From: Hymenobacter plasmatis
Lineage (GTDB): Bacteria; Bacteroidota; Bacteroidia; Cytophagales; Hymenobacteraceae
Assembly (NCBI RefSeq): GCF_020711255.1
Contig: NZ_JAJFAW010000015.1
Location: 62,001-126,000, forward strand
Direction: 5' to 3'
DNA: 64,000 nt
Shown here: in pieces, positions 33,629 through 41,562 of the stretch
Position numbering within the stretch: position 1 is the stretch's first letter
Layout of the letters: each line of letters begins with the position of its first letter
Made by a program: the position numbers and the translations under genes
The notes under the pieces: model-generated
The model's database searches: none
Told to the model about the DNA's origin: nothing
What the model saw: only the letters and a program-made list of their open reading frames with translations

Positions 33629-34615
33629 ATGCCTCTCGTATCCGAATCTCATTATCAGCCGCCGTTCTATCTCTTTAACGGCCACTTGCAGACCATTGTA
33701 CCCAGCTTGTGGCGCACCGTTCCCGATGTGACTTACCAACGCGAACGACTGGAGCTGCCCGACGGAGACTTTCTTAACTTAGACTGGAGCCGCTTGCCGG
33801 AGACGCGGCCCACCGATGGCCTGGTCATCGTTTCGCACGGCCTCGAAGGTGATGCCTCACGACCCTACGTGCGGGGCATGGTGCGCGCCCTCAACCGGGC
33901 CGGTCTCGATGCCCTGGCCTGGAACTACCGCAGCTGCGGCGGCGAGATGAACCGCCTGCTCCGCTCCTACCATCTCGGCGATACCGACGACCTGGATATG
34001 GTGCTGCGCCATGCCCTGGCCACGGGCCGCTACCAGCGGGTGTACCTCACCGGTTTCAGTGCCGGCGGCAACGTGACGCTCAAATATCTGGGCGAAGACC
34101 CGGACCGCGTGCCGGCCGAGGTAAAGCGAGCGGCCGTGTTTTCGGTCCCCACCGATTTGCAGGCCAGCTCCGTGCACATCGCCCGTCTCCAAAACCAGGT
34201 GTACCTGCGCCGTTTCCTGAAGACGCTGCGGCTAAAAGTGCGGGCAAAAGCCGAAATGATGCCGGGCCAGGTCGACCTGACGGGCATCGACGAACTGCGT
34301 GATTTTCAGGAATTCGACAGCCGGTACACTGCGCCCATGCACGGCTTCGACTCGGCTGATGCCTATTACAAATATGCCAGCTCGGGGCGCTACCTGAGCG
34401 GCATTCAGGTGCCCACCTTGCTCGTGAATGCCCAAAACGACCCGTTTCTGCCAGAATCTTGCTTCCCCCGCGAGGTGGCCAACAATTCGCCGTTTGTATT
34501 CCTGGAAACCCCCTCGGAAGGCGGGCACGTGGGCTTCCCCGAAGGCTCGCCCGATGGTGAATACTATTCGGAGCGGCGCGCCGTGGAGTTTCTCACGGCT
34601 GAGGTACCAGCATAG
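33629..34615 (+). CDS. YheT-family alpha/beta hydrolase
   Basis: 328 residues from ATG 33629. The start (PPFYLFNGHLQTIVPSLWR) is characteristic of the YheT group. The Ser-Asp-His triad is visible: Ser144 in GFSAGGN, Asp271 in NAQNDPFLP and His300 in EGGHVGF. The oxyanion region is VSHGLEGDASRPYVRG. There is no signal peptide, so it is probably a cytoplasmic esterase or lipase-like enzyme; the physiological substrate is unknown. It stands alone before a terminator and converges on rsmG. Confidence 0.85.
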   Translation: MPLVSESHYQPPFYLFNGHLQTIVPSLWRTVPDVTYQRERLELPDGDFLNLDWSRLPETRPTDGLVIVSHGLEGDASRPYVRGMVRALNRAGLDALAWNYRSCGGEMNRLLRSYHLGDTDDLDMVLRHALATGRYQRVYLTGFSAGGNVTLKYLGEDPDRVPAEVKRAAVFSVPTDLQASSVHIARLQNQVYLRRFLKTLRLKVRAKAEMMPGQVDLTGIDELRDFQEFDSRYTAPMHGFDSADAYYKYASSGRYLSGIQVPTLLVNAQNDPFLPESCFPREVANNSPFVFLETPSEGGHVGFPEGSPDGEYYSERRAVEFLTAEVPA

Positions 34616-34628
34616 GCCCCTTCTATTA

Positions 34629-34777
34629 TTGCGAGCGGAGCAAAGCAATCCGTTCTGTAGAAACCAGGCATTTTTTAAAGCGAAAAGCCCCGGCTCGAGC
34701 TGAACCGGGGCTTATCACATTATTGGGCTGGTCGCTGAGACCAGGACGGATTGCTTCGTCGTGTCTCCTCGCAATGA
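34629..34777. repeat. Family B inverted repeat around a terminator
   Basis: Arms 34633-34655 (attgcgagcggagcaaagca) and 34744-34777 (inverse) enclose the hairpin at 34683-34713. The same arrangement is found at 5.81-6.00 kb. Confidence 0.75.
34683..34713. terminator. Bidirectional-type terminator between YheT-like gene and rsmG
   Basis: The arms aaaagccccgg and ccggggctt pair around a 13-base loop in the gap between convergent genes. Confidence 0.65.
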
Positions 34778-34784
34778 CACATTC

Positions 34785-35402
34785 CTACTTGGCAGGCACA
34801 AAAACCACCTTTTTCGTTTCGTAAAATTCTTCTTTGAAGAAATCGCTCAGGTCTGTGACTTTGGCTTTCAGGCCGGATTCGGCTATTTCTTCGGTTAGGT
34901 CGCCGCCTTTCAGGTAATAGAGTCCTGAGCCGGGCTGGCCCAGGGGCTTGAAGCGATGGGCTATCCACGGGTGGAAAGTGGCAAGCCGCGCCACGGCCCG
35001 GCTTACCACGTAATCGTACTTGGTGCGTAGCTGCTCGGCCCGGGTTTGCCCGGCGGTGACGTTGTGCAGGCCCAGGGCGGCAGCCATGAACTGCACGGCC
35101 CGGATTTTCTTGCCGATGCTGTCAACGAGGTGGAAATGCACCTCAGGAAACATAATGGCCAGGGGCAAGCCGGGCAGGCCGCCGCCGGTGCCCACGTCGA
35201 GCACGGTGCTGCCCTTGGGAAATTTAATCACCTTCGCAATGCCGAGCGAGTGCAGCAAGTGGCGTTCCACGAAGTTGTCCATGTCGGTGCGCGACACAAG
35301 GTTGATGGCTTCGTTGGTGGCCCGAAACTCGGTTTCAAACTCCTTAAAAAGCTGGAGTTGCTGGGGCGTAAGCTCGGGGAAGTAGTGCTGCAAAAGATTC
35401 AT
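34785..35402 (-). CDS. rsmG: 16S rRNA (guanine-N7) methyltransferase RsmG
   Basis: 205 residues from the ATG at 35402. It methylates G527 of 16S rRNA. The SAM-binding loop VLDVGTGGGLPGLPLAI lies at 67-83, preceded by the family N-terminus INLVSRTDMDNFVERHLLHSL and followed by VSRAVARL. A GTG seven codons upstream is rejected because a possible promoter box (caactttg) overlaps that leader. The gene converges on the YheT-like gene; a family B repeat lies in between. Confidence 0.93.
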   Translation of the reverse strand: MNLLQHYFPELTPQQLQLFKEFETEFRATNEAINLVSRTDMDNFVERHLLHSLGIAKVIKFPKGSTVLDVGTGGGLPGLPLAIMFPEVHFHLVDSIGKKIRAVQFMAAALGLHNVTAGQTRAEQLRTKYDYVVSRAVARLATFHPWIAHRFKPLGQPGSGLYYLKGGDLTEEIAESGLKAKVTDLSDFFKEEFYETKKVVFVPAK

Positions 35403-35407
35403 GGGTG

Positions 35408-35415
35408 CAAAGTTG
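35408..35415 (-). promoter_or_regulatory. Possible promoter box caactttg for rsmG
   Basis: One mismatch to TAnnTTTG, 6 bases before the ATG, which would give an almost leaderless messenger. Confidence 0.35.
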
Positions 35416-35473
35416 CACGCCACGGTTTAGAACAGCACGTTTGTCGGTAGCCGAGCGCCGAGTAAAGTGGGTA

Positions 35474-35581
35474 GCAGCCCGTCATGCAGAGCGGAGCGAT
35501 GCATCTCGCTCGGTTCGTTGAGCTAACATTTGATTACTATCACAAGCGAGATGCATCGCTCCGCTCTGCATGACGGGCTGC
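35474..35581. repeat. Perfect 37-base inverted repeat, family A
   Basis: Arms 35474-35510 and 35545-35581 (gcagcccgtcatgcagagcg and its inverse) are perfectly complementary. This is the longest perfect family A pair in the window. It lies between rsmG and the sigma factor terminator. Confidence 0.9.
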
Positions 35582-35583
35582 AT

Positions 35584-35615
35584 AAAAAAAGCCCCGACTT
35601 ACGCCGGGGCTTTTC
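35584..35615 (-). terminator. Terminator of the glycosyltransferase-sigma factor unit
   Basis: The stem aaaagccccgg / cggggctttttt is followed by a T run on the minus strand, just after the sigma factor stop. Confidence 0.85.
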
Positions 35616-35620
35616 TGCAA

Positions 35621-36244
35621 TTAAATAATCTGTTTGGTGTGCTTCACCATGTCATAGAGCAATTCGCGGGCGCGGTGCAACTGGGCTTTTACAGTGCCGA
35701 GCGGGGCTTTTAATTCGGTGGCGATTTCCTCGTAGCTGAGCTCGTCGAAATAGCGCAGCGACACGAGGCGCTGGTATTTATCGGGCAGGCGCGACACCAC
35801 GTGGCGCATGATTTCAATCTTCTGATTGCGCACGGCGTGCTCGGCCGGATTCAGGTCATTGTCGCGGAAATCGATGGTGATTTCATCGCCGTTATCGACT
35901 TTAATAGCCGAGTCAATCGACATGGTTTTGATTTTATTCTTACGGATAAAATCAATGCAGTTGTTCGTCGCAATTCGGAAAAGCCACGTGCTAAAAGCGT
36001 ACTCGGGGTTGAACTTGTGCAGGTTGCGAAATGCCTTGGCAAATGCCTCGATGGTAAGGTCTTCGGCGTCGTCCTGATTGCGTACCATCTTGAGTACCAC
36101 GTGGTAAACGGGCTTCTTGTAGATGTGCATCAGCTCGGCATAAGCTTTCTCGTCGCCGTTGTCCACGGCGGCGCGAATCAGCTTAAAGTCGTGCTTGGCC
36201 TTGGCTGAAAACTGCTTTTGAATATCCTGATTGTTTACTTCCAT
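35621..36244 (-). CDS. RNA polymerase sigma factor, sigma-70 family (ECF-like)
   Basis: 207 residues from the ATG at 36244. Region 2 (about 25-95) contains DDAEDLTIEAFAKAFRNLHKF and FSTWLFRIATNNCIDFIRKNK. Region 4 (about 145-200) contains LPDKYQRLVSLRYFDELSYEEIATELKAPLGTVKAQLHRARELL, the helix-turn-helix for the -35 element. A linker of about 35 residues between the two regions is longer than in the smallest ECF factors. No anti-sigma gene is adjacent. Its ATG lies inside the 3' end of the glycosyltransferase gene (10-base overlap), so the two are translated from one messenger. Confidence 0.9.
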   Translation of the reverse strand: MEVNNQDIQKQFSAKAKHDFKLIRAAVDNGDEKAYAELMHIYKKPVYHVVLKMVRNQDDAEDLTIEAFAKAFRNLHKFNPEYAFSTWLFRIATNNCIDFIRKNKIKTMSIDSAIKVDNGDEITIDFRDNDLNPAEHAVRNQKIEIMRHVVSRLPDKYQRLVSLRYFDELSYEEIATELKAPLGTVKAQLHRARELLYDMVKHTKQII

Positions 36245-37386
36245 CGAAGGGTTCGGTTAAGGAATAGGGAGATTCCTAAGGCCAGATATTGAGAAAAATA
36301 AACTAAGTCGAGCACGGGGAGCAGCCCGACGTTTACGGGCTGGTGAAGGCGGCTACTTAGACGGGCATACACGGCACTAACGAACAAAGTTCGGAGGGCC
36401 CATACCACCGCCAAAGGTACCCAAATGTTTGGGTAAAATAATAGCACAACCACGGTCAAATAGAATAACATATTGGCCAGCAAGAAGGTGCCTATCCGCA
36501 AACGGTCGGTTAACCGATACGCCCGCCCAGCCGATAAATGCCGGCGTTTTTGACGCCACCACGCGGCCCAAGTGGCGGCTGGCTCGCTGAGGGTGTGAGC
36601 CGCCGCATCGGCCACCACGGCCACCCGCTGGCCCTTGCGCACTGCGTCCTGCACCAGCAGGTCGTCGTCGCCGCTGAGCTGGCGGATGTGCGAGGCAAAC
36701 CCTTTGGTGGCCGTAAAGCAGGCCCGGGTATAGGCTAGGTTGCGGCCCACGCCCATGTAGGGCCAGCCGCGCCAGGCAAAGCTTAAGTACTGGGCGCCAG
36801 TGAGCAAGGTTTCGTAGCGAATAAGCTTATTGAGAAAGCCTGGCGCTTCGACATAGGCCGAGAAACCCACAACCAAATCGGCTGGTGCCGCGCCGTGGTT
36901 GGCGAAGCCGCGCTGCATGAGGCGCAGCCACTGGTTGGTGGCCGGAATACAGTCGGCATCGGTGAAGAGCAGCCGCGGGTAGCGCGCCGCCTTGATGCCC
37001 AGGGTGAGGGCGTATTTCTTCGGCGCAAAGTCGCGGGGCGTGCGAGCCACGCTCACGAGGCGCACTTTTTCGTGGTAGTACTGGGCGAGCTGCTGGGCGA
37101 AAAGGTAGGTATCGTCGTCGCTGCGGTCGTCGATGAGGACGATTTCGAAGCCGGCGGGGTAGTCCTGCTGGAGCAGCAGCGGCAGCAGGCGGCGCAGGTT
37201 GTCCAGCTCGTTGCGGGCACAGACGACGATGGAAACCGGCTCAGCATCGGGCCCGGGCACTTCGGCCGGGGCTTCGGGAGCGCGGCGGGCAAAGGGCCAG
37301 AAGAAATACGCGGCGTAAAAGAACTGCACCCCTACGCACGCAAGCAAAAGCCAGAAAAAGGGGGAGTTGGGTACAGTTAGATGCAA
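36235..37386 (-). CDS. Family 2 glycosyltransferase, membrane-anchored
   Basis: 383 residues from a TTG at 37386, the first start after the TACTTTTG promoter box at 37412-37419. A membrane helix lies at about 10-31. The GT-A domain follows with PVSIVVCARNELDNLRRLLPLLL, LIDDRSDDDT, LLFTDADCIPAT (a DxD-type motif) and GDDDLLVQDAVRKG, then a QKRRH motif (QxxRW-like). Two or three C-terminal helices follow (about 310-380). It probably transfers a sugar to a lipid or polysaccharide at the inner membrane. It overlaps the sigma factor gene. Confidence 0.85.
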   Translation of the reverse strand: MHLTVPNSPFFWLLLACVGVQFFYAAYFFWPFARRAPEAPAEVPGPDAEPVSIVVCARNELDNLRRLLPLLLQQDYPAGFEIVLIDDRSDDDTYLFAQQLAQYYHEKVRLVSVARTPRDFAPKKYALTLGIKAARYPRLLFTDADCIPATNQWLRLMQRGFANHGAAPADLVVGFSAYVEAPGFLNKLIRYETLLTGAQYLSFAWRGWPYMGVGRNLAYTRACFTATKGFASHIRQLSGDDDLLVQDAVRKGQRVAVVADAAAHTLSEPAATWAAWWRQKRRHLSAGRAYRLTDRLRIGTFLLANMLFYLTVVVLLFYPNIWVPLAVVWALRTLFVSAVYARLSSRLHQPVNVGLLPVLDLVYFSQYLALGISLFLNRTLRWK

Positions 37387-37411
37387 AGGCGGGGCAGCGT
37401 AAAGGGGCCGG

Positions 37412-37419
37412 CAAAAGTA
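37412..37419 (-). promoter_or_regulatory. Promoter box TACTTTTG for the glycosyltransferase-sigma unit
   Basis: A TAnnTTTG match on the minus strand, 26 bases before the TTG start and divergent from the tgt promoter 22 bases away. Confidence 0.6.
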
Positions 37420-37440
37420 CGGGACGCCGGGCGGGTGGGC

Positions 37441-37448
37441 TACCTTTG
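37441..37448 (+). promoter_or_regulatory. Promoter box TACCTTTG for tgt
   Basis: A perfect TAnnTTTG match ending 9 bases before the tgt ATG. The in-frame TTG at 37446 falls inside it and is therefore not the start. Confidence 0.65.
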
Positions 37449-37457
37449 CTTCTGCTT

Positions 37458-38588
37458 ATGACTTTTGACCTTCTCGCCCAAGACCCCGCGACCAAAGCCC
37501 GCGCCGGCCGCCTAGAAACGGCCCACGGGGCCATCGAAACGCCCATTTTCATGCCCGTGGGCACGGCTGGCACTGTGAAAGCGGTATCGCAACAGACCCT
37601 GAAAGAGGACATCCAAGCCCAGATTATTCTCGGCAATACCTACCACCTTTACCTGCGCCCGGGCCTCGACGTGCTGCGGGCGGCCGGCGGCCTTCACCAG
37701 TTCAACGGCTGGGACCGCCCCATTCTCACCGACAGCGGCGGGTACCAGGTGTATTCGCTCAGCAACACCCGCAAAATCAAGGAAGAGGGCGTGAAGTTTC
37801 GCTCGCACATCGACGGCAGCCAGCATTTGTTTTCGCCCGAGGGCGTCATGGACATCCAGCGTGTTATCGGAGCCGACATCATTATGGCCTTCGACGAGTG
37901 CACGCCCTGGCCCTGCGAGTACGACTACGCCGCCCGCTCCCTCGACATGACGCACCGCTGGCTGCAGCGTTGCATTCAGCGCTTCGACAGCACCGAAGGC
38001 CTCTACGGCTACCAACAGGCACTTTTCCCGATTGTGCAGGGCAGCACGTTCAAGGACTTGCGCATCAAGTCGGCCGAGTTTATTGCGGCCCAGGGCCGCG
38101 AGGGCAACGCCATCGGCGGCCTGAGCGTGGGCGAGCCGGCCGAACTGATGTACGAAATGACCGAGCTGGTGTGCGACATCCTGCCCAAGGACAAGCCGCG
38201 CTACCTGATGGGCGTGGGCACCCCGGCCAACATCCTGGAAAACATTGCCTTGGGCGTGGACATGTTCGACTGCGTGATGCCGACCCGCAACGCCCGCAAC
38301 GGCATGCTCTTCACCACGCAGGGCATTATGAACGTGACGAATAAGAAGTGGGCCAACGATTTTACGCCCATCGACGCCGAACTAGGCGGGCCCGCCAGCA
38401 CGTTCTATACCCGAGCCTACGTGCGCCATTTGTTTCAGTGCCAGGAGATGCTGGGCCCGCAAATTGCTTCGGCCCACAACCTCACCTTTTACCTGTGGCT
38501 GGTGAAAGAGGCGCGCAAGCAAATCGTGGCCGGCACGTTTGCCCCCTGGAAAGAGCGGATGGTGAAGCAGGTGATGACGAGGCTGTAG
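37458..38588 (+). CDS. tgt: tRNA-guanine(34) transglycosylase (queuosine pathway)
   Basis: 376 residues from ATG 37458. It exchanges guanine 34 for preQ1 in tRNAs with GUN anticodons. Active-site motifs are TDSGGYQV (Asp92), GGLSVGEP and FDCVMPTRNARNG (nucleophile Asp271). The C-terminal zinc site of the family, normally CxCxxC plus His, is not conserved: the corresponding segment reads DAELGGPASTFYTRAY (307-321) and has no cysteines, although a His remains at 324. The protein is otherwise full length. Loss of these ligands may be general in this phylum; that should be checked against homologues. Confidence 0.93.
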   Translation: MTFDLLAQDPATKARAGRLETAHGAIETPIFMPVGTAGTVKAVSQQTLKEDIQAQIILGNTYHLYLRPGLDVLRAAGGLHQFNGWDRPILTDSGGYQVYSLSNTRKIKEEGVKFRSHIDGSQHLFSPEGVMDIQRVIGADIIMAFDECTPWPCEYDYAARSLDMTHRWLQRCIQRFDSTEGLYGYQQALFPIVQGSTFKDLRIKSAEFIAAQGREGNAIGGLSVGEPAELMYEMTELVCDILPKDKPRYLMGVGTPANILENIALGVDMFDCVMPTRNARNGMLFTTQGIMNVTNKKWANDFTPIDAELGGPASTFYTRAYVRHLFQCQEMLGPQIASAHNLTFYLWLVKEARKQIVAGTFAPWKERMVKQVMTRL

Positions 38589-38596
38589 CCAGCCCA

Positions 38597-38680
38597 ATTA
38601 TGAGTTATGAATTATGAGTTGTATTCGACCAAAGACGACCGCCGCTCAATTTATAACTCGTAATTCAAAACTCATAATTC
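38597..38680. repeat. AT-rich inverted repeat, family E (attatgagttatgaatt)
   Basis: 38597-38620 and 38651-38680 are imperfect inverted copies between tgt and the permease gene. The same AT-rich words occur in the gap between atpD and atpC. Confidence 0.7.
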
Positions 38681-38687
38681 TTTTAAG

Positions 38688-39767
38688 GTGAATATCCTCG
38701 ACAAATACATAATTAAGAAATTTCTCGCCGCGTTTTTCTTCTCGGTGGTGATTCTCGTGTCGGTGATTTGCGTGATTGATTTCACCGAGAAAAACGACGA
38801 TTTCATTCAGCACAATCTGTCGATGTCGAAAATTATTTTCGGCTATTATATTTTTCTGTTTCCCTATTTCGCCAATCTGCTTTCGCCGATTACCATTTTT
38901 ATTGCCGTCGTTTTTGTGACGGCGCAGCTGGCGGCGCGCACCGAAATTGTGGCAATTCTGGCCAGTGGCGTAAGTTTTCGGCGATTGATGCTGCCCTATG
39001 CCATAGGCGGCGCAGTGGTGGGGCTGCTGATATTTGGGCTGATTGGGTGGGTGCTGCCGCTTGGCAATAAATCCCGGGTGGCGTTTGAGCGGGCGTACAT
39101 CAAATTGCCTTACCGGTTTCAAGGGCGCAACGTGCACATCAAAATTGGGCCGCGCAGCTACGTGTACATGGAGAGCTACGACAATACCAGCAATATCGGC
39201 TTCCATTTTGCGCTCGAAACCGTGGACGGCACCATGCTGCGCCGCCGGCTCACGGCCGATGCCATCAACTGGGATTCGACCAAGCACATGTGGCATTTAT
39301 CGCCGCAGCTGGTGCGCACCTTCCACGGCACGCAGGATGAAAAGCTCGAAACAATAGCGGCTCGCGACACCACCCTGAACCTGTTTCCCAAGGACTTCGC
39401 AAGCACGTACCGCCTGGCCGAAACCCTAACCCTGCCCGAGCTGAACGCCTACATCAAAACCAAGATTGAGCGCGGGGCAGACGACACCCAGCTGTATTTG
39501 AGCGAGAAATACGAGCGGTACTCCTACCCCTTCGCCATCGTGATTCTCACGCTGATTGGCGTCATTCTTAGCGCCCGAAAATCGCGGGCCGGCGTGGGCG
39601 GCCAAATTGCACTGGGCTTTGTGCTGGCCTTCGTGTTCATCATTTTTGTCATGCTAAGCCGCAACCTCGCGCAGGTAGGCAGTCTCGCGCCTCTGATAGC
39701 GGCGTGGATACCGAGCATGGTGTTCAGTGTAATTGGGCTGGCGCTGTACCGCTTCGTGCCGAAATAA
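38688..39767 (+). CDS. LptF/LptG family lipopolysaccharide export permease
   Basis: 359 residues from a GTG at 38688, chosen because the family starts with MxxLDKYIIKKFL and no ATG is available there. Membrane helices lie at about 10-32, 50-76, 95-120 and, after a periplasmic beta-jellyroll (about 125-265), three more (about 280-357). The jellyroll shows KSRVAFERAYIKLPYR and HIKIGPRSYVYMESYD. In this family two such permeases and LptB drive lipopolysaccharide across the envelope. Only one copy is present here, so the partner is elsewhere. Confidence 0.87.
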   Translation: MNILDKYIIKKFLAAFFFSVVILVSVICVIDFTEKNDDFIQHNLSMSKIIFGYYIFLFPYFANLLSPITIFIAVVFVTAQLAARTEIVAILASGVSFRRLMLPYAIGGAVVGLLIFGLIGWVLPLGNKSRVAFERAYIKLPYRFQGRNVHIKIGPRSYVYMESYDNTSNIGFHFALETVDGTMLRRRLTADAINWDSTKHMWHLSPQLVRTFHGTQDEKLETIAARDTTLNLFPKDFASTYRLAETLTLPELNAYIKTKIERGADDTQLYLSEKYERYSYPFAIVILTLIGVILSARKSRAGVGGQIALGFVLAFVFIIFVMLSRNLAQVGSLAPLIAAWIPSMVFSVIGLALYRFVPK

Positions 39768-39782
39768 TCAGCTCCCCTGTTT

Positions 39783-40694
39783 ATGCTAAAAGACTACCTC
39801 AAGCTTCATTTCATTGTGCTCCTGTGGGGCTTCACGGCCATTCTGGGCAAGTTGCTGACGGTGCCGCCGGTGGAGCTGGTTTTTTGGCGCACGCTGCTGG
39901 CCTCCACGGGCCTGGCGGTGCTGCTGGTGGCGCGGCGGGCTGTGTGGCGAATTCCAGCGGGGCAGGCGGTGCGGCTGATGAGCGTGGGCGCCCTGGTGGC
40001 CGCGCATTGGATTACGTTCTTTCTGGCGGCCCGGCTTTCGTCGGTGAGTGTGTGTTTGGCAGGCTTGGCCACGCTGGCGCTCTGGACGTCGCTGCTCGAG
40101 CCGCTGCTGCTGTGGCGGCGGGTGCGCGGCTACGAAGTTGGGCTGGGCCTGATTACCATGGTGGGCCTGTACCTGGTGAGCCAGGCCGAGCTGGACCAGC
40201 TCCTGGGCCTGGGCGTGGCAGTGCTGTCGGCGGGCCTCTCGGCGCTGTTTAGCGTCCTGAATGCCAAGCTGATTAAGTCGCACCCGCCCTTGCGGCTCAC
40301 GTTTTATGAGATGCTGGGTGCCTGCCTGAGCATCGCGCTGTTCTTCCCGGTTTACAGTCATTATTTCACCCAGGGCAAGGGGCTGCAGCTGGCCTGGCAC
40401 GGCTACGACTGGCTCTGGCTGGGCCTGCTGGCCGGCGTGTGCACCGTCTACGCGTTTTCTACCTCGGTTGAGCTGATGAAGCGCCTCTCGCCCTTTGCCG
40501 TCAACCTGACCATCAACCTCGAGCCGGTGTACGGCATTGGGCTGGCCGTGCTGGTGTTTGGCAGCAAGGAACGCATGGCCACGGGCTTCTACCTGGGCAC
40601 GCTGCTCATTGTGTTCAGCGTGCTCATTCACCCGCTGGTGGCCCGCCTGATGAAGGACAAGCAGCCCGAGCCCACGCCGCCCATCCCGGTTTAA
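39783..40694 (+). CDS. EamA/DMT-family permease
   Basis: 303 residues from ATG 39783, 15 bases after the LptF/G gene. Ten hydrophobic segments in two EamA repeats (about 7-135 and 145-290). Characteristic stretches are PVELVFWRTLLASTGLAVLLV and a second-half LSPFAVNLTINLEPVYGIGLAVLVFGSKE. It is a member of the drug/metabolite transporter group, probably an exporter; the substrate is unknown. It ends in a four-base TTAA shared with the stop of the convergent ispE. Confidence 0.85.
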   Translation: MLKDYLKLHFIVLLWGFTAILGKLLTVPPVELVFWRTLLASTGLAVLLVARRAVWRIPAGQAVRLMSVGALVAAHWITFFLAARLSSVSVCLAGLATLALWTSLLEPLLLWRRVRGYEVGLGLITMVGLYLVSQAELDQLLGLGVAVLSAGLSALFSVLNAKLIKSHPPLRLTFYEMLGACLSIALFFPVYSHYFTQGKGLQLAWHGYDWLWLGLLAGVCTVYAFSTSVELMKRLSPFAVNLTINLEPVYGIGLAVLVFGSKERMATGFYLGTLLIVFSVLIHPLVARLMKDKQPEPTPPIPV

Positions 40695-41515
40695 AGCACG
40701 CCTTGCCACACGGTGTAGTCGGGGGGCCACACCGTGGCCGGAACGGCTGCCGCAGCCGGCCACAGACCGTACACGGCAGAGCCCGAACCGGATAAGCTGG
40801 CGTAAGCCGCGCCCGCCGCATACAGCTGCTGCTTGATGTCGGCCAGCACCGAGTAGGCTGGCGCCAACGACGCTTCAAAATCGTTGCTCACCGTAGCCCG
40901 CCAGGTTTCCAGGGGTTGGGCCACGGCCTCGCGCAGGTTGTGCGCGGGCCGCTGCGGCACAATGCCGGCAAATGCTTCGGGTGTGCCAATGTGCAGATTG
41001 GGGTAGACCACCACGCACCCGGTGCCCGCCAGGTTCAGCTCAATTTCCTTAAAAACGTCGCCCCTTTCCACGGCCAGCACCGGCTTGTTGCGGATGAAAA
41101 AGGCACAGTCGGCGCCGAGGCGCCGGGCGTAGTTTTCCAGCGTTTCCACCGTGAGCCCCAGACCAAACAAGTCGTTGGTTGCCTTCAGGGCAAAGGCGGC
41201 ATCGGCCGAACCGCCGCCCAGGCCCGCCCCGATGGGCACTATTTTGTGCAGGTACATCTGGACCGCCGGCAGCTGCGGAAAATCGGCTTGCAGCAGCTCG
41301 TAGGCCCGCACGCAGAGGTTGGTGGCGGGGCTGCCGGGAATGGGGCGGCCGGTGAGCGTGATGCTGGTGGCATGGCCCGCTTCGGCCGGCAATACCTCCA
41401 GCGCATCGGTCCACGGCAGCGGCACAAACACCGTTTCCAGGTTGTGGAACCCGTCGGGGCGGCGCTCGGTAACGTAGAGGCCGAGGTTGAGTTTGGCGTT
41501 GGGAAATACCAGCAT
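40691..41515 (-). CDS. ispE: 4-diphosphocytidyl-2-C-methyl-D-erythritol kinase
   Basis: 274 residues from the ATG at 41515. It phosphorylates CDP-methylerythritol in the MEP route to isoprenoids. GHMP-kinase motifs are visible: FPNAKLNLGLYV (substrate site), the ATP loop PIGAGLGGGSADAAF, and SLSGSGSAVYGLW near the end. The start follows a TAACTTTG promoter box at 41545-41552. Its stop codon and that of the convergent EamA gene share TTAA at 40691-40694. Confidence 0.93.
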   Translation of the reverse strand: MLVFPNAKLNLGLYVTERRPDGFHNLETVFVPLPWTDALEVLPAEAGHATSITLTGRPIPGSPATNLCVRAYELLQADFPQLPAVQMYLHKIVPIGAGLGGGSADAAFALKATNDLFGLGLTVETLENYARRLGADCAFFIRNKPVLAVERGDVFKEIELNLAGTGCVVVYPNLHIGTPEAFAGIVPQRPAHNLREAVAQPLETWRATVSNDFEASLAPAYSVLADIKQQLYAAGAAYASLSGSGSAVYGLWPAAAAVPATVWPPDYTVWQGVL

Positions 41516-41544
41516 GAGCGGAAGGCAAGCCAAAGCCTGCGGGA

Positions 41545-41552
41545 CAAAGTTA
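41545..41552 (-). promoter_or_regulatory. Promoter box TAACTTTG for ispE
   Basis: A TAnnTTTG match on the minus strand, 30 bases before the ispE ATG. It shares two bases with the plus-strand box at 41551-41558. Confidence 0.6.
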
Positions 41553-41558
41553 CTTTTG
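41551..41558 (+). promoter_or_regulatory. Promoter box TACTTTTG for the sugar transferase gene
   Basis: A TAnnTTTG match ending 4 bases before the GTG start, so the messenger would have little or no leader. Confidence 0.55.
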
Positions 41559-41562
41559 CGCC

